From assembly GCA_905236975.1 (NCBI GenBank), contig CAJOQU010000182.1, forward strand, positions 1 through 30,752: a DNA stretch of 30,752 bases, given 5' to 3'. The stretch comes from an uncultured Clostridia bacterium. GTDB taxonomy: Bacteria; Bacillota; Clostridia; Oscillospirales; Acutalibacteraceae. Under the pieces are notes generated by a model. The model searched no databases and was not told the origin of the DNA. It was given only the letters and a program-made list of their open reading frames with translations. Shown piece after piece: positions 14,142 through 22,597 of this stretch (its first letter is position 1; each line of letters opens with the position of its first letter). A program made the position numbers and the translations under genes.

Positions 14142-16820
14142 TTATGCCTTTTCTAAATATCGTGTCACAGCACGGAAAATTCTTTCACAGTTATTATGAT
14201 CGTCAAACGCGAAGAATTTTTCATCCCGCTCGCGGTACTCCGGCTTAATTTGACAGCCATTTTGCATATAAAAGCAAAGCTCGTTTACTAATGTTTCCTC
14301 GTTTTTGCAGACAGGACCGAAACCCATGGTTGCAAAATCCATCATGCCGGTGTCATAATGGGGCGGCAGGGCGTCGGGGTGGTAATAAATCAATGCCTTT
14401 TTCATGTAGGCGAAGTCATACTGCACACCCGAGTAATCGGTGACCATCAAGGAAGATTCGGTCAAAATCTTTTCATAATTCATGTCGCCGGTGGCCTGCA
14501 GCAGTTCGATGTAATCGTCACCCTTAAAGTCCTCCATTTGACTGCTCATGGCCGGGTGCAGCAGATAAATAATGCGATAACCGGTGTGTTTGGCGCATTC
14601 AATCAGCTTTTGGTTGTTGATCAACCCATTATAAATTTTGAAATAGGTGCTGTTTTTAAAATTATCATTATGCTTTTTCTTAAAGTGCGCCACGCTGGAG
14701 TTGACCACGTTCCGCCGCCATGTGGGAGTAATCAAAATGATCTTCTGATCGCAGTTTTTCAGCCCATCAAACCGGGCAAGCCCCGTAAGCAGCAACTGCT
14801 CGGGCTTAAAATCGTATTCCGGCTTTGACAGGTTTTCGATCTCATAAGGACTGGCGCAGCAGTACAGTCGAATATTGTCGAACAAACGGTTTTGGAACTG
14901 CCCCAGTTCCTGCATGGAAAGCCCATGCTGAATACAAATGATCTCCGGGTTGAAAAGCCCCGCCACAAACCGCCGCTCGTCACCGTCAAACCCGCAGTAG
15001 GAGATCGCGTTGGCATGGGTGTCTAAAATAACCTTTGCATGCAGGCTGTACAACTTGCACCGCGTGCTGCCGTATACCAACACCCGCTTTTTATTTTGCC
15101 GCACCAGACGCTCAAAATCGGGGGCATCCCGCTTGATGATATAATAAATGTTCAGGCCGTTTTGTAAGCCGTACTGATACATATATTCGCCGTTGTCACC
15201 GGCTTTGTAAAGCTTGTCAAAGGTGATCCAAATGTTTTTCTTTTTCAAGAAGGGCTTGCTCAGGAAATAGAGTGTCCGCAGCCAAAATTCACGAAACACA
15301 TAGGCTTTGCTTTCCTCGTTTTTGATTTTTGAAAGGAAAAATAAAGCCTCCAGTTTAAGGGTTTTCAAGGCGCTCGATCGACTGATAACCAGCTCGTTAT
15401 GCTTGTTTTGCACCGTAAAGCCATCGCCGTTCCAATAGGCTCTTTTAGAGTTATTGAGCCGCGCTTGAATCTTGACAAAATTAAAGCTCATCTCGTATTC
15501 GATGCCGTCATAAATCAGGTATGCCCGCAAAGAGCCGAAGCGCTCGTGAACATCCACCTCAAACTGAAAGGTATATTTTTCATTGATCACCTTCCCAAAC
15601 GCGCGGGAAAGGCCGTATACATGATTCCGCCGAATGGGAACCTCTTTACCGCCATAAACCATTTTGATATGAATATCGTCATGGGCAAGATAGTCTTGAA
15701 TGCCGACCGTGCAGTCAAACAGCAGCTTACCGTTTTGATAATTGATGGCATACACGTTGACCTTTTCGTAATACAGCCGAAGAATAGGGGTGTTGAGGCG
15801 ATCGTGCGATTCAAACAGGCGGCCGCCCGATACATAGGTGAAAAAGTTGTCGCCCCGTTTCAGCTTGTACAAATAAAACTTAAGCGTGCGGGGAATCTTG
15901 AAAGCGTGGTTCCAATGCTTGTACTCGCTGTCGATTTGGGATTGCAGAATGATGTTATCATCCAAATATTCCAACAGTGCTTTGGTCGCAGCCAAAAACC
16001 GCTCGACCTCATTGGCATCTAACACGTTTTTATTGCGTTCGTTGGTGTTGCAGTTGTATTTGGCGTAGATCATGTACATCACGACCTCCTGCACATAAAT
16101 GGGAACATGCCGGAAAGTCTTTATATATGCCAGCCATTGCTCCAGCGCTGGGGTGTACCAGTCAAACTCGTATTGCACCGCACATTTGGAGGTATTGTCT
16201 TCAAACGGGGCAAGCGACGTAAGCTTCACCGTGCCCAAGTTGAAGTATACAGGGTTGGCGCCATACAGCTCTAACAAAAATTTTTCTTTAAAATCCACCC
16301 CGAAGGCCGGGTCAAAGACTTGCTTTCCCAAACGCTTACGGCTGATAAAATAGCTTGGCAGATTCAGGTTGATATCCGAAGGCTTTTGTTCCACATCCAA
16401 AACCGCCGTCACTGACTGGCTTAATTTATAGGTTTGGTACGGGTAGTCCATGCCATCGTCATAAAAAGACATAGCGCAGGCTACCATACCGGTTTTGCGG
16501 ATATTTTCACACACCCGCTTGAAGGTGTCCGGCTTTTGCGGCAGCACAGCGGAATCAATAAACCAGCAGATTTGCGCCTCGGTGGCGGCAATGCCGTCGT
16601 TATAAAAAACAGCGGCGTTCGGAACGTCATACTCTTTCAACACACAATCCGACATCCACGCATTGATCTGCGCCCGTTCCTCCCCCGTAAGCGGAGCGGT
16701 TCCAATGACGACTTCTATCTTCGCACGATCATAGCTCTGCTCCCGAATAGCGGTCAGACAAGCTTGTAAATGCTCAGGATGATTGTTATAAATAAAAATC
16801 GCAAAATCCTTCATGTTCAT
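14142..16820 (-). CDS. Large bimodular protein: GT2-like N-domain and CDP-glycerol glycerophosphotransferase C-domain
   Basis: This protein of about 892 residues opens with a glycosyltransferase-2-like region (about 1-200: FAIFIYNNHPEHLQACLTAI, later CWFIDSAVLP where a DxD motif is expected but absent). A middle region of about 300 residues resembles a carbohydrate-binding or beta-sandwich segment. The last 370 residues form a glycerophosphotransferase with CIQHGLSMQELGQF, LLTGLARFDGL, LITPTWRRN, YLLHPAMS and MVTDYSGVQYDFAYM. It probably builds or decorates a poly(polyol phosphate). The start is at 16820 (or 16814), after GAGGAAGAG; an upstream TTG at 16871 lacks a ribosome binding site. It is first in the operon, about 75 bases after the expected transcription start. 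Confidence 0.85.
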   Translation of the reverse strand: MNMKDFAIFIYNNHPEHLQACLTAIREQSYDRAKIEVVIGTAPLTGEERAQINAWMSDCVLKEYDVPNAAVFYNDGIAATEAQICWFIDSAVLPQKPDTFKRVCENIRKTGMVACAMSFYDDGMDYPYQTYKLSQSVTAVLDVEQKPSDINLNLPSYFISRKRLGKQVFDPAFGVDFKEKFLLELYGANPVYFNLGTVKLTSLAPFEDNTSKCAVQYEFDWYTPALEQWLAYIKTFRHVPIYVQEVVMYMIYAKYNCNTNERNKNVLDANEVERFLAATKALLEYLDDNIILQSQIDSEYKHWNHAFKIPRTLKFYLYKLKRGDNFFTYVSGGRLFESHDRLNTPILRLYYEKVNVYAINYQNGKLLFDCTVGIQDYLAHDDIHIKMVYGGKEVPIRRNHVYGLSRAFGKVINEKYTFQFEVDVHERFGSLRAYLIYDGIEYEMSFNFVKIQARLNNSKRAYWNGDGFTVQNKHNELVISRSSALKTLKLEALFFLSKIKNEESKAYVFREFWLRTLYFLSKPFLKKKNIWITFDKLYKAGDNGEYMYQYGLQNGLNIYYIIKRDAPDFERLVRQNKKRVLVYGSTRCKLYSLHAKVILDTHANAISYCGFDGDERRFVAGLFNPEIICIQHGLSMQELGQFQNRLFDNIRLYCCASPYEIENLSKPEYDFKPEQLLLTGLARFDGLKNCDQKIILITPTWRRNVVNSSVAHFKKKHNDNFKNSTYFKIYNGLINNQKLIECAKHTGYRIIYLLHPAMSSQMEDFKGDDYIELLQATGDMNYEKILTESSLMVTDYSGVQYDFAYMKKALIYYHPDALPPHYDTGMMDFATMGFGPVCKNEETLVNELCFYMQNGCQIKPEYRERDEKFFAFDDHNNCERIFRAVTRYLEKA

Positions 16821-16903
16821 CTCTTCCTCAGCCATGTGCAGTCGACATATTTCTACGACCGGAAAGCCCAAAAATGCGGCTGGTATTTTTTTACATTCAT
16901 ATT

Positions 16904-16932
16904 ATTATAGCATTTAATGGGTAATATGTAAA
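16904..16932 (-). promoter_or_regulatory. Sigma-A promoter of the surface-polymer operon
   Basis: On the minus strand, a -35 TTTACA (16927-16932) and a perfect -10 TATAAT (16904-16909) are separated by 17 bases. The promoter lies just downstream of the malQ terminator and upstream of the 892-residue gene. All seven following genes are spaced by less than 50 bases or overlap, so one transcript could cover them. Confidence 0.8.
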
Positions 16933-16967
16933 CCATAAATTTTTCAGATTCCGCCGGGTTTTGAAAA

Positions 16968-17008
16968 TTCGGAATCCGAAAAAGGGGATTTCCCTTTCAG
17001 ATTCCGAA
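16968..17008 (-). terminator. Intrinsic terminator overlapping the malQ stop codon
   Basis: On the minus strand TTCGGAATC (17008-17000) pairs with GATTCCGAA (16976-16968). Inner pairs continue through GAAAGGG and CCC, giving a stem of about 17 bp with a 2-nt bulge and a short AAAT loop, then TTTTC. The 5' arm includes the last codons and stop of malQ (stop at 16999-16997). Confidence 0.75.
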
Positions 17009-18490
17009 TCCGGTTTTACACAATCTGATGATCGTTTGGCAAAGCTCCTCGGTCAATTCCCCGCCGACAAGCCGCCATTCCCAGTTGCCGGTGGGAACGC
17101 CGGGGGTATTCAGCCGTGCGGAAGAATCCAACTGTAAATAGTCCTGCATGGGCACCATGACGATTCGCGCCTTAGATGAAACGGCATACCGGATCAGGCT
17201 GTAGACCGCCGAATGACTTTCATCCGCCGGCACCAGCTGTGAAAACAATCGCAGACGGTGTGCGTCGGCCTTTTCAAACCACCCGCGGGTGGTGTCGTTA
17301 TCGTGCGTGCCGGTGTAGCACACACAGTTGCGCTCGTAATTTTTGGGCAGATGCGGGTTTTCAAGGTCGGAATCAAAGGCAAACTGCAGCACCTTCATGT
17401 TCGGGAATCCCGTATCGGTGATCAGACGGCGCACCTCGGGCGAATCGGTACCCAGGTCTTCCGCAATGATCTCAGCCCCGATTTCCTTTTGCATTTGCTG
17501 CCAAAAAGGCAGCCCCACGCCCTTTTCCCACACGCCGCTTTTGGCGTCCTTTGCGCCGTAGGGGCAGGTGTAATAATCGGCAAAGGCGCGAAAATGATCG
17601 ATCCGGATCACGTCGTACAGCCGCGCTTGATGGCGCAGCCTGGTTTTCCAAAAGGCATACCCGGTGGAGCGCAGGTAGTTCCAGTCATAGATCGGGTTGC
17701 CCCACAACTGCCCCTCATCCGAGAAGGCGTCGGGCGGAACGCCCGCCACCAGCACCGGCGTGAGATCGCGGCCAAGACGAAAATTGGAAGGATTGCTCCA
17801 CACATCGGCGCTCTCCAGTTGTACATAAAACGGCAGGTCGCCGATCAGGCGAATGCCGTTGCGCTCGGCGTAAGCTTTTAAGCTGAAATACTGGCGATAA
17901 AAGAAATACTGGGTGATCCTGTAAAATTCGACCACCTCAAAATGCTCCGCGATAAAAGCGTCCATCGCCTCGGGAATGCGGTATTTCAGCCCTTCTGGAA
18001 AGTCGCCGATGGGCAAATCGCCGGTAACCTGCTTAATGGCTGAAAAAACAGCAAAATCATCCAGCCAGTCGGCGTTGTCATTCGCAAATTTGCGAAAATC
18101 GCGATCATGCACGTCAAACCGTTCCGCCGCTTTGCGCAAAAGCGGAAGCTTGACCGCGCGAACCGCGTCGTAATCGATTTTTTGAGGGTTTTCGGGCTCG
18201 GGCGGCAGCTCCTGCGGCTCCAAAAAGCCATCGTCCGCCAAAAGCTCCATATCGATCAACAAAATTTCCCCGGCAAAGGAGCTGGTCGAGCTATAAGGCG
18301 AATTGCCCTTGCCGACCGGGCAAAGGGGCAAAAGCTGCCAATAAGTTTGACGAGCGGCTCTTAAAAAATCGATAAATCGATACGCCTCCCGCCCCATGGA
18401 GCCAATGCCGTATTTCCCGGACAAAGAAAACAGGGGCAGCAAGACCCCGTTTTCCCGCCGGATTTTCCCGTCTTTATTTTTTGAGCGCAT
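16997..18490 (-). CDS. malQ: 4-alpha-glucanotransferase (amylomaltase, GH77)
   Basis: MalQ transfers alpha-1,4-glucan segments between maltodextrins, releasing glucose, for maltodextrin or glycogen metabolism in the cytoplasm. The 497-residue length matches the compact bacterial/plant DPE1 form rather than the longer E. coli enzyme. Catalytic residues are all present: nucleophile Asp298 in VIRIDHFRAF, acid/base Glu344 in IIAEDLGTD and Asp397 in YTGTHDNDTTRG. The N-terminal SGKYGIGSMG and QLLPLCPVGKGNSPYSS blocks are also standard. The ATG follows GGGGGCGGCAAG. The gene lies 79 bases after the lipoprotein gene on the same strand and is probably cotranscribed with it, which suggests maltodextrin as that protein's ligand. 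Confidence 0.95.
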   Translation of the reverse strand: MRSKNKDGKIRRENGVLLPLFSLSGKYGIGSMGREAYRFIDFLRAARQTYWQLLPLCPVGKGNSPYSSTSSFAGEILLIDMELLADDGFLEPQELPPEPENPQKIDYDAVRAVKLPLLRKAAERFDVHDRDFRKFANDNADWLDDFAVFSAIKQVTGDLPIGDFPEGLKYRIPEAMDAFIAEHFEVVEFYRITQYFFYRQYFSLKAYAERNGIRLIGDLPFYVQLESADVWSNPSNFRLGRDLTPVLVAGVPPDAFSDEGQLWGNPIYDWNYLRSTGYAFWKTRLRHQARLYDVIRIDHFRAFADYYTCPYGAKDAKSGVWEKGVGLPFWQQMQKEIGAEIIAEDLGTDSPEVRRLITDTGFPNMKVLQFAFDSDLENPHLPKNYERNCVCYTGTHDNDTTRGWFEKADAHRLRLFSQLVPADESHSAVYSLIRYAVSSKARIVMVPMQDYLQLDSSARLNTPGVPTGNWEWRLVGGELTEELCQTIIRLCKTGFGI

Positions 18491-18569
18491 CTTGCCGCCC
18501 CCTTTCCTGCCTGTGCAAGAGAAAATCTCGCCCGCTTTTAAGTCTTCCTTTTTTATTCTGTGTTTCGCA

Positions 18570-19922
18570 TTAGTCCTTGGCCGCGGACCAGCGATCGGTC
18601 ACGGTGGCTTTTACGCTGTTCCAATCTTCTTCGCCGGCGGCATAATTGCGAAGGGAAGTACCCACCGCACGGTAATAACCGTCCCCCGGGAAGACCCGGT
18701 CAATCGCCATCATCACGCTTTGCATACCGTTTTTCAGGCCGTTCATGACATCCGACACCAGCGGTACGTCAGGCATATCGCCTTCACCGAAGGTGTTAAA
18801 GGGCGTGTGCAAATTCAACTGATTTGAAACATACCCTTTACCGGTTTGACTGGAAAAGAGCCACTCTAAAAAGTCAAGAGAATTTTTCTGCGCGGTCTCA
18901 CTTGCCTTTTTGTTCAGGGCGATATACCGCTCGACGCCGATGTCAAGCCCGCGCTTTTCCTCGCCCTCAATACCGGTATAAAGCGGCAGCAGCCTGAGTT
19001 CCTCCGACTTGACCACATTACCCGAAACGCCCTTTATCTGCTCCCAGGAGCGGCTGTCGCCCTGCATCATGGCCACCTTGCCAAGTGCAAATTCTTTGGT
19101 GGAATCCGCCGCAGTCTTGGTGCCAAGCTGTTTGACGTCTGTTGCGGAATGGCCGGTATACAGATCAAACAAACCGCGATAATTGTCACCGTATGAAAAA
19201 TCGATTTTGCCCGCCTTCAGCGCGGTCATACGCACATCATCCCCACCGTTTTCCCACTCGTAAGAAAGCGGATGATTCAGCAAATCCATGGTGTAGCGCG
19301 CGTCTTCCCCTTCGGCAAGAGCCGGTGTGGCAAAAACCGCGTCAATGCCAAGCTCCGACCGGTGGTTGTCCATATCCTCCACAATGATTTTCAGCTGATC
19401 AAAGTTTTTGACCTCTTCCATGGAGGACAGCGTACTTTTTTTGTTTGACAAAGCAAAATACTTTTTCATGATGTCGTTGTTGTACAGAATGCCATAGCCG
19501 CGCACACTGTAAGGAATGGCAAAAACGCTTTCATCCTTGCCGATGGCAAGCGATTTGTCATATAACATAGAATAAATCTTACTGTCCTTGATGTCAAGAA
19601 AATAATCGTCTAATTGATTATACTGGTTGTGGCCGGTGATCTCGAACAGCGTAGGTGCGTCGGTCTGTTTTAACGCGTCCCTGAGCTTTTTGTCGTAGGA
19701 ATCGGCATTGACCGTTTCAATCCTCACTTTGACGCCGGTTTCGTTCTCATATTTTTGAGCCAGCTCTTGATAGGCGTCGGCCGCCTCGCTCTGCGAAGTA
19801 AGGAAATACACCTCCGACGTTTTGCCGCTTACATTGTCGGTCATGTTATCTCCGCAGCCCGCAAGCGACATGCAGGCGCAGACACAAAGGATCGATAACG
19901 ACCATAAAATAAATTTTTTCAT
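18570..19922 (-). CDS. Sugar ABC transporter substrate-binding lipoprotein
   Basis: The 450-residue protein has a lipoprotein signal peptide (MKKFILWSLSILCVCACMSLAGC), with lipobox SLAGC and lipidated Cys23. The mature part reads as a family 1 extracellular solute-binding protein: YQELAQKYENETGVKVRIET early, FEITGHNQYNQLDDYF, FAIPYSVRGYGILYNN and a KGYVSNQLNLHTPF region near the end. It would bind a sugar outside the membrane and deliver it to an ABC permease. No permease or ATPase for it is in the window. The start at 19922 has a perfect AGGAGG at 19929-19934; a longer reading extends into noncoding sequence. The neighbour malQ hints at maltodextrins, which is inference. Confidence 0.88.
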   Translation of the reverse strand: MKKFILWSLSILCVCACMSLAGCGDNMTDNVSGKTSEVYFLTSQSEAADAYQELAQKYENETGVKVRIETVNADSYDKKLRDALKQTDAPTLFEITGHNQYNQLDDYFLDIKDSKIYSMLYDKSLAIGKDESVFAIPYSVRGYGILYNNDIMKKYFALSNKKSTLSSMEEVKNFDQLKIIVEDMDNHRSELGIDAVFATPALAEGEDARYTMDLLNHPLSYEWENGGDDVRMTALKAGKIDFSYGDNYRGLFDLYTGHSATDVKQLGTKTAADSTKEFALGKVAMMQGDSRSWEQIKGVSGNVVKSEELRLLPLYTGIEGEEKRGLDIGVERYIALNKKASETAQKNSLDFLEWLFSSQTGKGYVSNQLNLHTPFNTFGEGDMPDVPLVSDVMNGLKNGMQSVMMAIDRVFPGDGYYRAVGTSLRNYAAGEEDWNSVKATVTDRWSAAKD

Positions 19923-20021
19923 AATGAACCTCCTAAAAATGTTCTTTTCATACTTTGCCACAAAAATGCAAAAAAATTCTTCACAGCAAAAAAATCCTGA
20001 AAAAAACGCATAAAAAAGCCA

Positions 20022-20081
20022 AATTCTACCAACAGTAGAATCTGTACTTTCGGCTCTACCAAACCAACTTATTCTGTAGAG
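20022..20081 (-). promoter_or_regulatory. Two related inverted repeats upstream of the sugar-binding lipoprotein gene
   Basis: Read on the minus strand, CTCTAC (20081-20076) pairs with GTAGAG (20059-20054) over 16 bases. ATTCTAC (20041-20035) then pairs with GTAGAAT (20029-20023) over TGTTG. The second is followed four bases later by T6 (from 20017). The right arms share GGTAGA. They may be tandem operators or alternative RNA hairpins of an attenuator. I could not place a convincing minus-strand promoter in this interval. Confidence 0.45.
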
Positions 20082-20120
20082 TAAAAACAACGGGAATTAG
20101 AATGAAAACCCAAATGATTT

Positions 20121-20129
20121 TGATATAAT
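20121..20129 (+). promoter_or_regulatory. Extended -10 promoter of the DegV-family gene
   Basis: TGATATAAT (20121-20129) is a perfect TGnTATAAT element. No good -35 is visible at 16-18 bases, which is common for extended -10 promoters. The 13 bases TTTTGATATAATA recur at the acetate kinase promoter. Confidence 0.65.
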
Positions 20130-20171
20130 AAAGTGGCAAAAACATTTTAAAATAAAAAGGAGCTTGCCGTT

Positions 20172-21044
20172 ATGAGCTATACCATTGTGACGGATTCCTG
20201 CGCGAATCTGACCGTAAAACAGATCAAAGAGTATGGTGTGGAAATCCTGCCCATGAAATACTACATCAACGATCAGGAATACATCAGCTATTCCAAAGAG
20301 TACCCCGCCGATTCCTACGCCGATTTTTACCGGGAACTCAGAGCCAAAGCCCGCATTACCACCTCGCAGGTCTCCCGTGAGCATTGTGACGAAATCATCC
20401 TGCCGCTTTTGGAAAAAGGGCAAGACGTGTTGGCGTTGGCTTTTTCCTCCAAACTTTCGGGCACCTGCCAAAACGTCAGCGCCGCGGCCGCGGACTACCG
20501 CGAACAATACCCCGACCGCAAGATAATTGTGATCGATACCCTTTGCGCCGCGCTGGGCGAGGGATTGGCCGTGCATTACGCCGTGAAACTGAAAAACGAA
20601 GGAAAATCCATAGAAGAAGTGGCCGACTGGATCGAGCAAAACAAGCTGCACATCTGCCATATCTTCACGATTGAAGACCTGTTCTTCTTAAAACGCGGCG
20701 GTCGTCTTTCGGGCACCGGCGCCGTGCTGGGATCACTGCTTGGGATCAAGCCGCTGCTGCACACCGCCAACGACGGCGGCCTGTATGTGACCGGTAAAAC
20801 ACGGGGCAGAAAATCCTCGGTGGAGTATTTGATCAAATCGGTGCAGGAACGCGCCGTCAACGTGCGGGAACAGGATATTTTTATTGTACACGGCGACTGC
20901 GAGGACGAAGCCAAATATATGGCCGACGAAATCAAAAAACGCTGCAAGGTGAAAAACGTTGTATATCATTATCTTGACCCGGTGATTGCCACCCATTCCG
21001 GCCCCGGCACGTTGGCCGTGTTCTTTTTAGGGGAAGAACGATAA
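20172..21044 (+). CDS. DegV family protein (fatty-acid-binding, FakB-like)
   Basis: DegV/FakB proteins bind a fatty acid and present it to the kinase FakA for phosphorylation. The 290-residue length is typical. Conserved features are IVTDSCANLT (about 4-13), TSQVSREHCDEI (about 70-81), ALAFSSKLSGTCQNVSAAA (about 93-111), IEDLFFLKRGGRLSG and the C-terminal VIATHSGPGTLAVFF. The ATG follows AAAAAGGAG. The gene has its own extended -10 promoter and a strong terminator after it, so it is monocistronic. No fakA gene is near. Ligand identity cannot be read from the sequence. Confidence 0.92.
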   Translation: MSYTIVTDSCANLTVKQIKEYGVEILPMKYYINDQEYISYSKEYPADSYADFYRELRAKARITTSQVSREHCDEIILPLLEKGQDVLALAFSSKLSGTCQNVSAAAADYREQYPDRKIIVIDTLCAALGEGLAVHYAVKLKNEGKSIEEVADWIEQNKLHICHIFTIEDLFFLKRGGRLSGTGAVLGSLLGIKPLLHTANDGGLYVTGKTRGRKSSVEYLIKSVQERAVNVREQDIFIVHGDCEDEAKYMADEIKKRCKVKNVVYHYLDPVIATHSGPGTLAVFFLGEER

Positions 21045-21066
21045 ACCATTCAAAACAGGGAAGGAA

Positions 21067-21109
21067 CGCCCCCGGACCTCAGTCAAAAGCCGAGGCCCGG
21101 GGGCGTTTT
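21067..21109 (+). terminator. Intrinsic terminator of the DegV-family gene
   Basis: CGCCCCCGG (21067-21075) pairs with CCGGGGGCG (21097-21105). An inner CCTC/GAGG helix follows after one mismatch, and TTTT comes next at 21106-21109. This is a strong GC-rich terminator 22 bases after the stop codon. Confidence 0.88.
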
Positions 21110-21142
21110 GCGCCAAATTGTGAAATGTATTTGAAATAATGC

Positions 21143-21170
21143 TTGCTTTTCACCAAAGATTTGCTATAAT
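21143..21170 (+). promoter_or_regulatory. Promoter of trkA-trkH
   Basis: TTGCTT (21143-21148) and a perfect TATAAT (21165-21170) are spaced by 16 bases, and TGC before the -10 makes it an extended element. The TTG start of trkA is about 58 bases downstream. Confidence 0.75.
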
Positions 21171-21228
21171 CTATTTGTAGTAATTCGATGAAAAGTGTTT
21201 TTGTCGAAAAGATAGGAAGTTTTGTTAT

Positions 21229-22590
21229 TTGAAAATCATTATTGCCGGGCTCGGCAAGGTCGGGGAACGGCTCTGTGCACAACTCTCGTCAGAAGGGCAC
21301 GAAATCACCGTGATCGACCAAAATGCCGCCAAATTGGAAATTGTCGTCAGTCGCTATGATGTGATGGGACTATGCGGAAACTGCGCCATGATGAGCGTAC
21401 TTTCCGAAGCGGGTATCAAGGAAGCCGATGTGTTGATTGTGACCACGGCGGCCGATGAAGTGAATCTGCTTTGCTGCACCACCGCGCACTATTTAAACCC
21501 CGATATTCATACCATTGTGCGCATTCGCAATCCCGAGTACAGCGAACAAATCTACGAAATGAAAAACAGCTTTGCTTTGTCGTTTGCCATTAACCCCGAA
21601 CTCCAGACTGCCGAAGAAATTGACCGGCTGCTCAAATACCCCGGATTCTTACGGCGTGATGTATTTGCCAAAAGCCGGGTGGAGATCGTGGAGCTGAAAA
21701 TCCCCGATTCCGGCGTGTTGTGCGGCCTTTCCCTGAACGAGCTTTCCTCGGTCGTGAAGTGCCAGATTTTAGTCTGCGCCGTGGTGCGGGACGGCAAAAC
21801 CCTGATTCCCGGCGGCGATTTCATCTTTCAACCGGGGGATTATATTTTTGTCACCGGCCTCCCGCATGAGCTGACCGCGTTGCTGAAAGCACTCGGCGTG
21901 ATCACGCGCAAGGTCAAGCGGGTGCTGTTATGCGGCGGTGGGCGGATCAGCTATTACCTGGCGCGCAAGCTGGAAAAAAACGGTATTTTTGTGAAGATCA
22001 TCGAACAAGACCGCGAACGCTGTCACGATCTTTCCGAGCTGTTGCCCGAGACCGAGATCGTCTGCGGCGACGCCAGCTACCAGCCCCTGCTTGAAAGCGA
22101 GGGTCTGCGTGATTACGACGCGTTGGTTACCCTGACCGGTACCGATGAGCTGAACATCATCATCTCCCTTTACGGAAAAGACGTCGGCGTTCAGCAGGTC
22201 ATCACCAAGGTGGGGCATACCGATAACAGCCACCTGTTAGAATCGCTGTCGCTGGGCAGTGTGATCAGCCCCAAAGAGCTTTGCACCGCCTCCATTGTGC
22301 GGTACATCCGCGCCATGCAAAACGGCGAAGGCGCGGCGATCACCGTTCATTCCATTGCCCACGGGCAAGCCGAGGCGTTGGAATTTAAGGTGGATGAACA
22401 AACCCTGCACTGCGGTTGTCCGCTGAAAGATGTGCCAACCCGTTCCAACGTGCTGATTGCCGGCATCACCCACGGGCGCGACACCGTCATCCCCGACGGT
22501 CAATCCCGCTTTGTCCGGGGCGACAGTGTGGTCGTGGTGACCGACGGCAGCCGCAGCATTCACCAATTGAACGATATTTTTGAAAAGTGA
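21229..22590 (+). CDS. trkA: Trk system potassium uptake protein TrkA (two RCK modules)
   Basis: TrkA is the peripheral cytoplasmic regulator that gates the TrkH potassium channel in response to nucleotides. The 453-residue protein contains two tandem RCK modules. The first nucleotide-binding domain starts MKIIIAGLGKVGERLC and continues to about 120, with a TrkA-C domain at about 140-225. The second begins KRVLLCGGGRISYYLARKL (about 228-246), again with a TrkA-C domain to the end. Both Rossmann motifs and their terminal acidic residues (VIDQN, IIEQD) are present. The start codon is TTG at 21229, supported by AGGAAG about nine bases upstream and by the motif beginning immediately. It is followed within 8 bases by trkH, the standard pair. 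Confidence 0.93.
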   Translation: MKIIIAGLGKVGERLCAQLSSEGHEITVIDQNAAKLEIVVSRYDVMGLCGNCAMMSVLSEAGIKEADVLIVTTAADEVNLLCCTTAHYLNPDIHTIVRIRNPEYSEQIYEMKNSFALSFAINPELQTAEEIDRLLKYPGFLRRDVFAKSRVEIVELKIPDSGVLCGLSLNELSSVVKCQILVCAVVRDGKTLIPGGDFIFQPGDYIFVTGLPHELTALLKALGVITRKVKRVLLCGGGRISYYLARKLEKNGIFVKIIEQDRERCHDLSELLPETEIVCGDASYQPLLESEGLRDYDALVTLTGTDELNIIISLYGKDVGVQQVITKVGHTDNSHLLESLSLGSVISPKELCTASIVRYIRAMQNGEGAAITVHSIAHGQAEALEFKVDEQTLHCGCPLKDVPTRSNVLIAGITHGRDTVIPDGQSRFVRGDSVVVVTDGSRSIHQLNDIFEK

Positions 22591-22597
22591 GAGCGAA

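Noticed and set aside
20097..20660. A 187-codon minus-strand frame opposite the DegV-family gene
   Set aside because: The DegV-family motifs on the plus strand are unambiguous; the antisense frame is a by-product of codon composition and would end over the DegV promoter.
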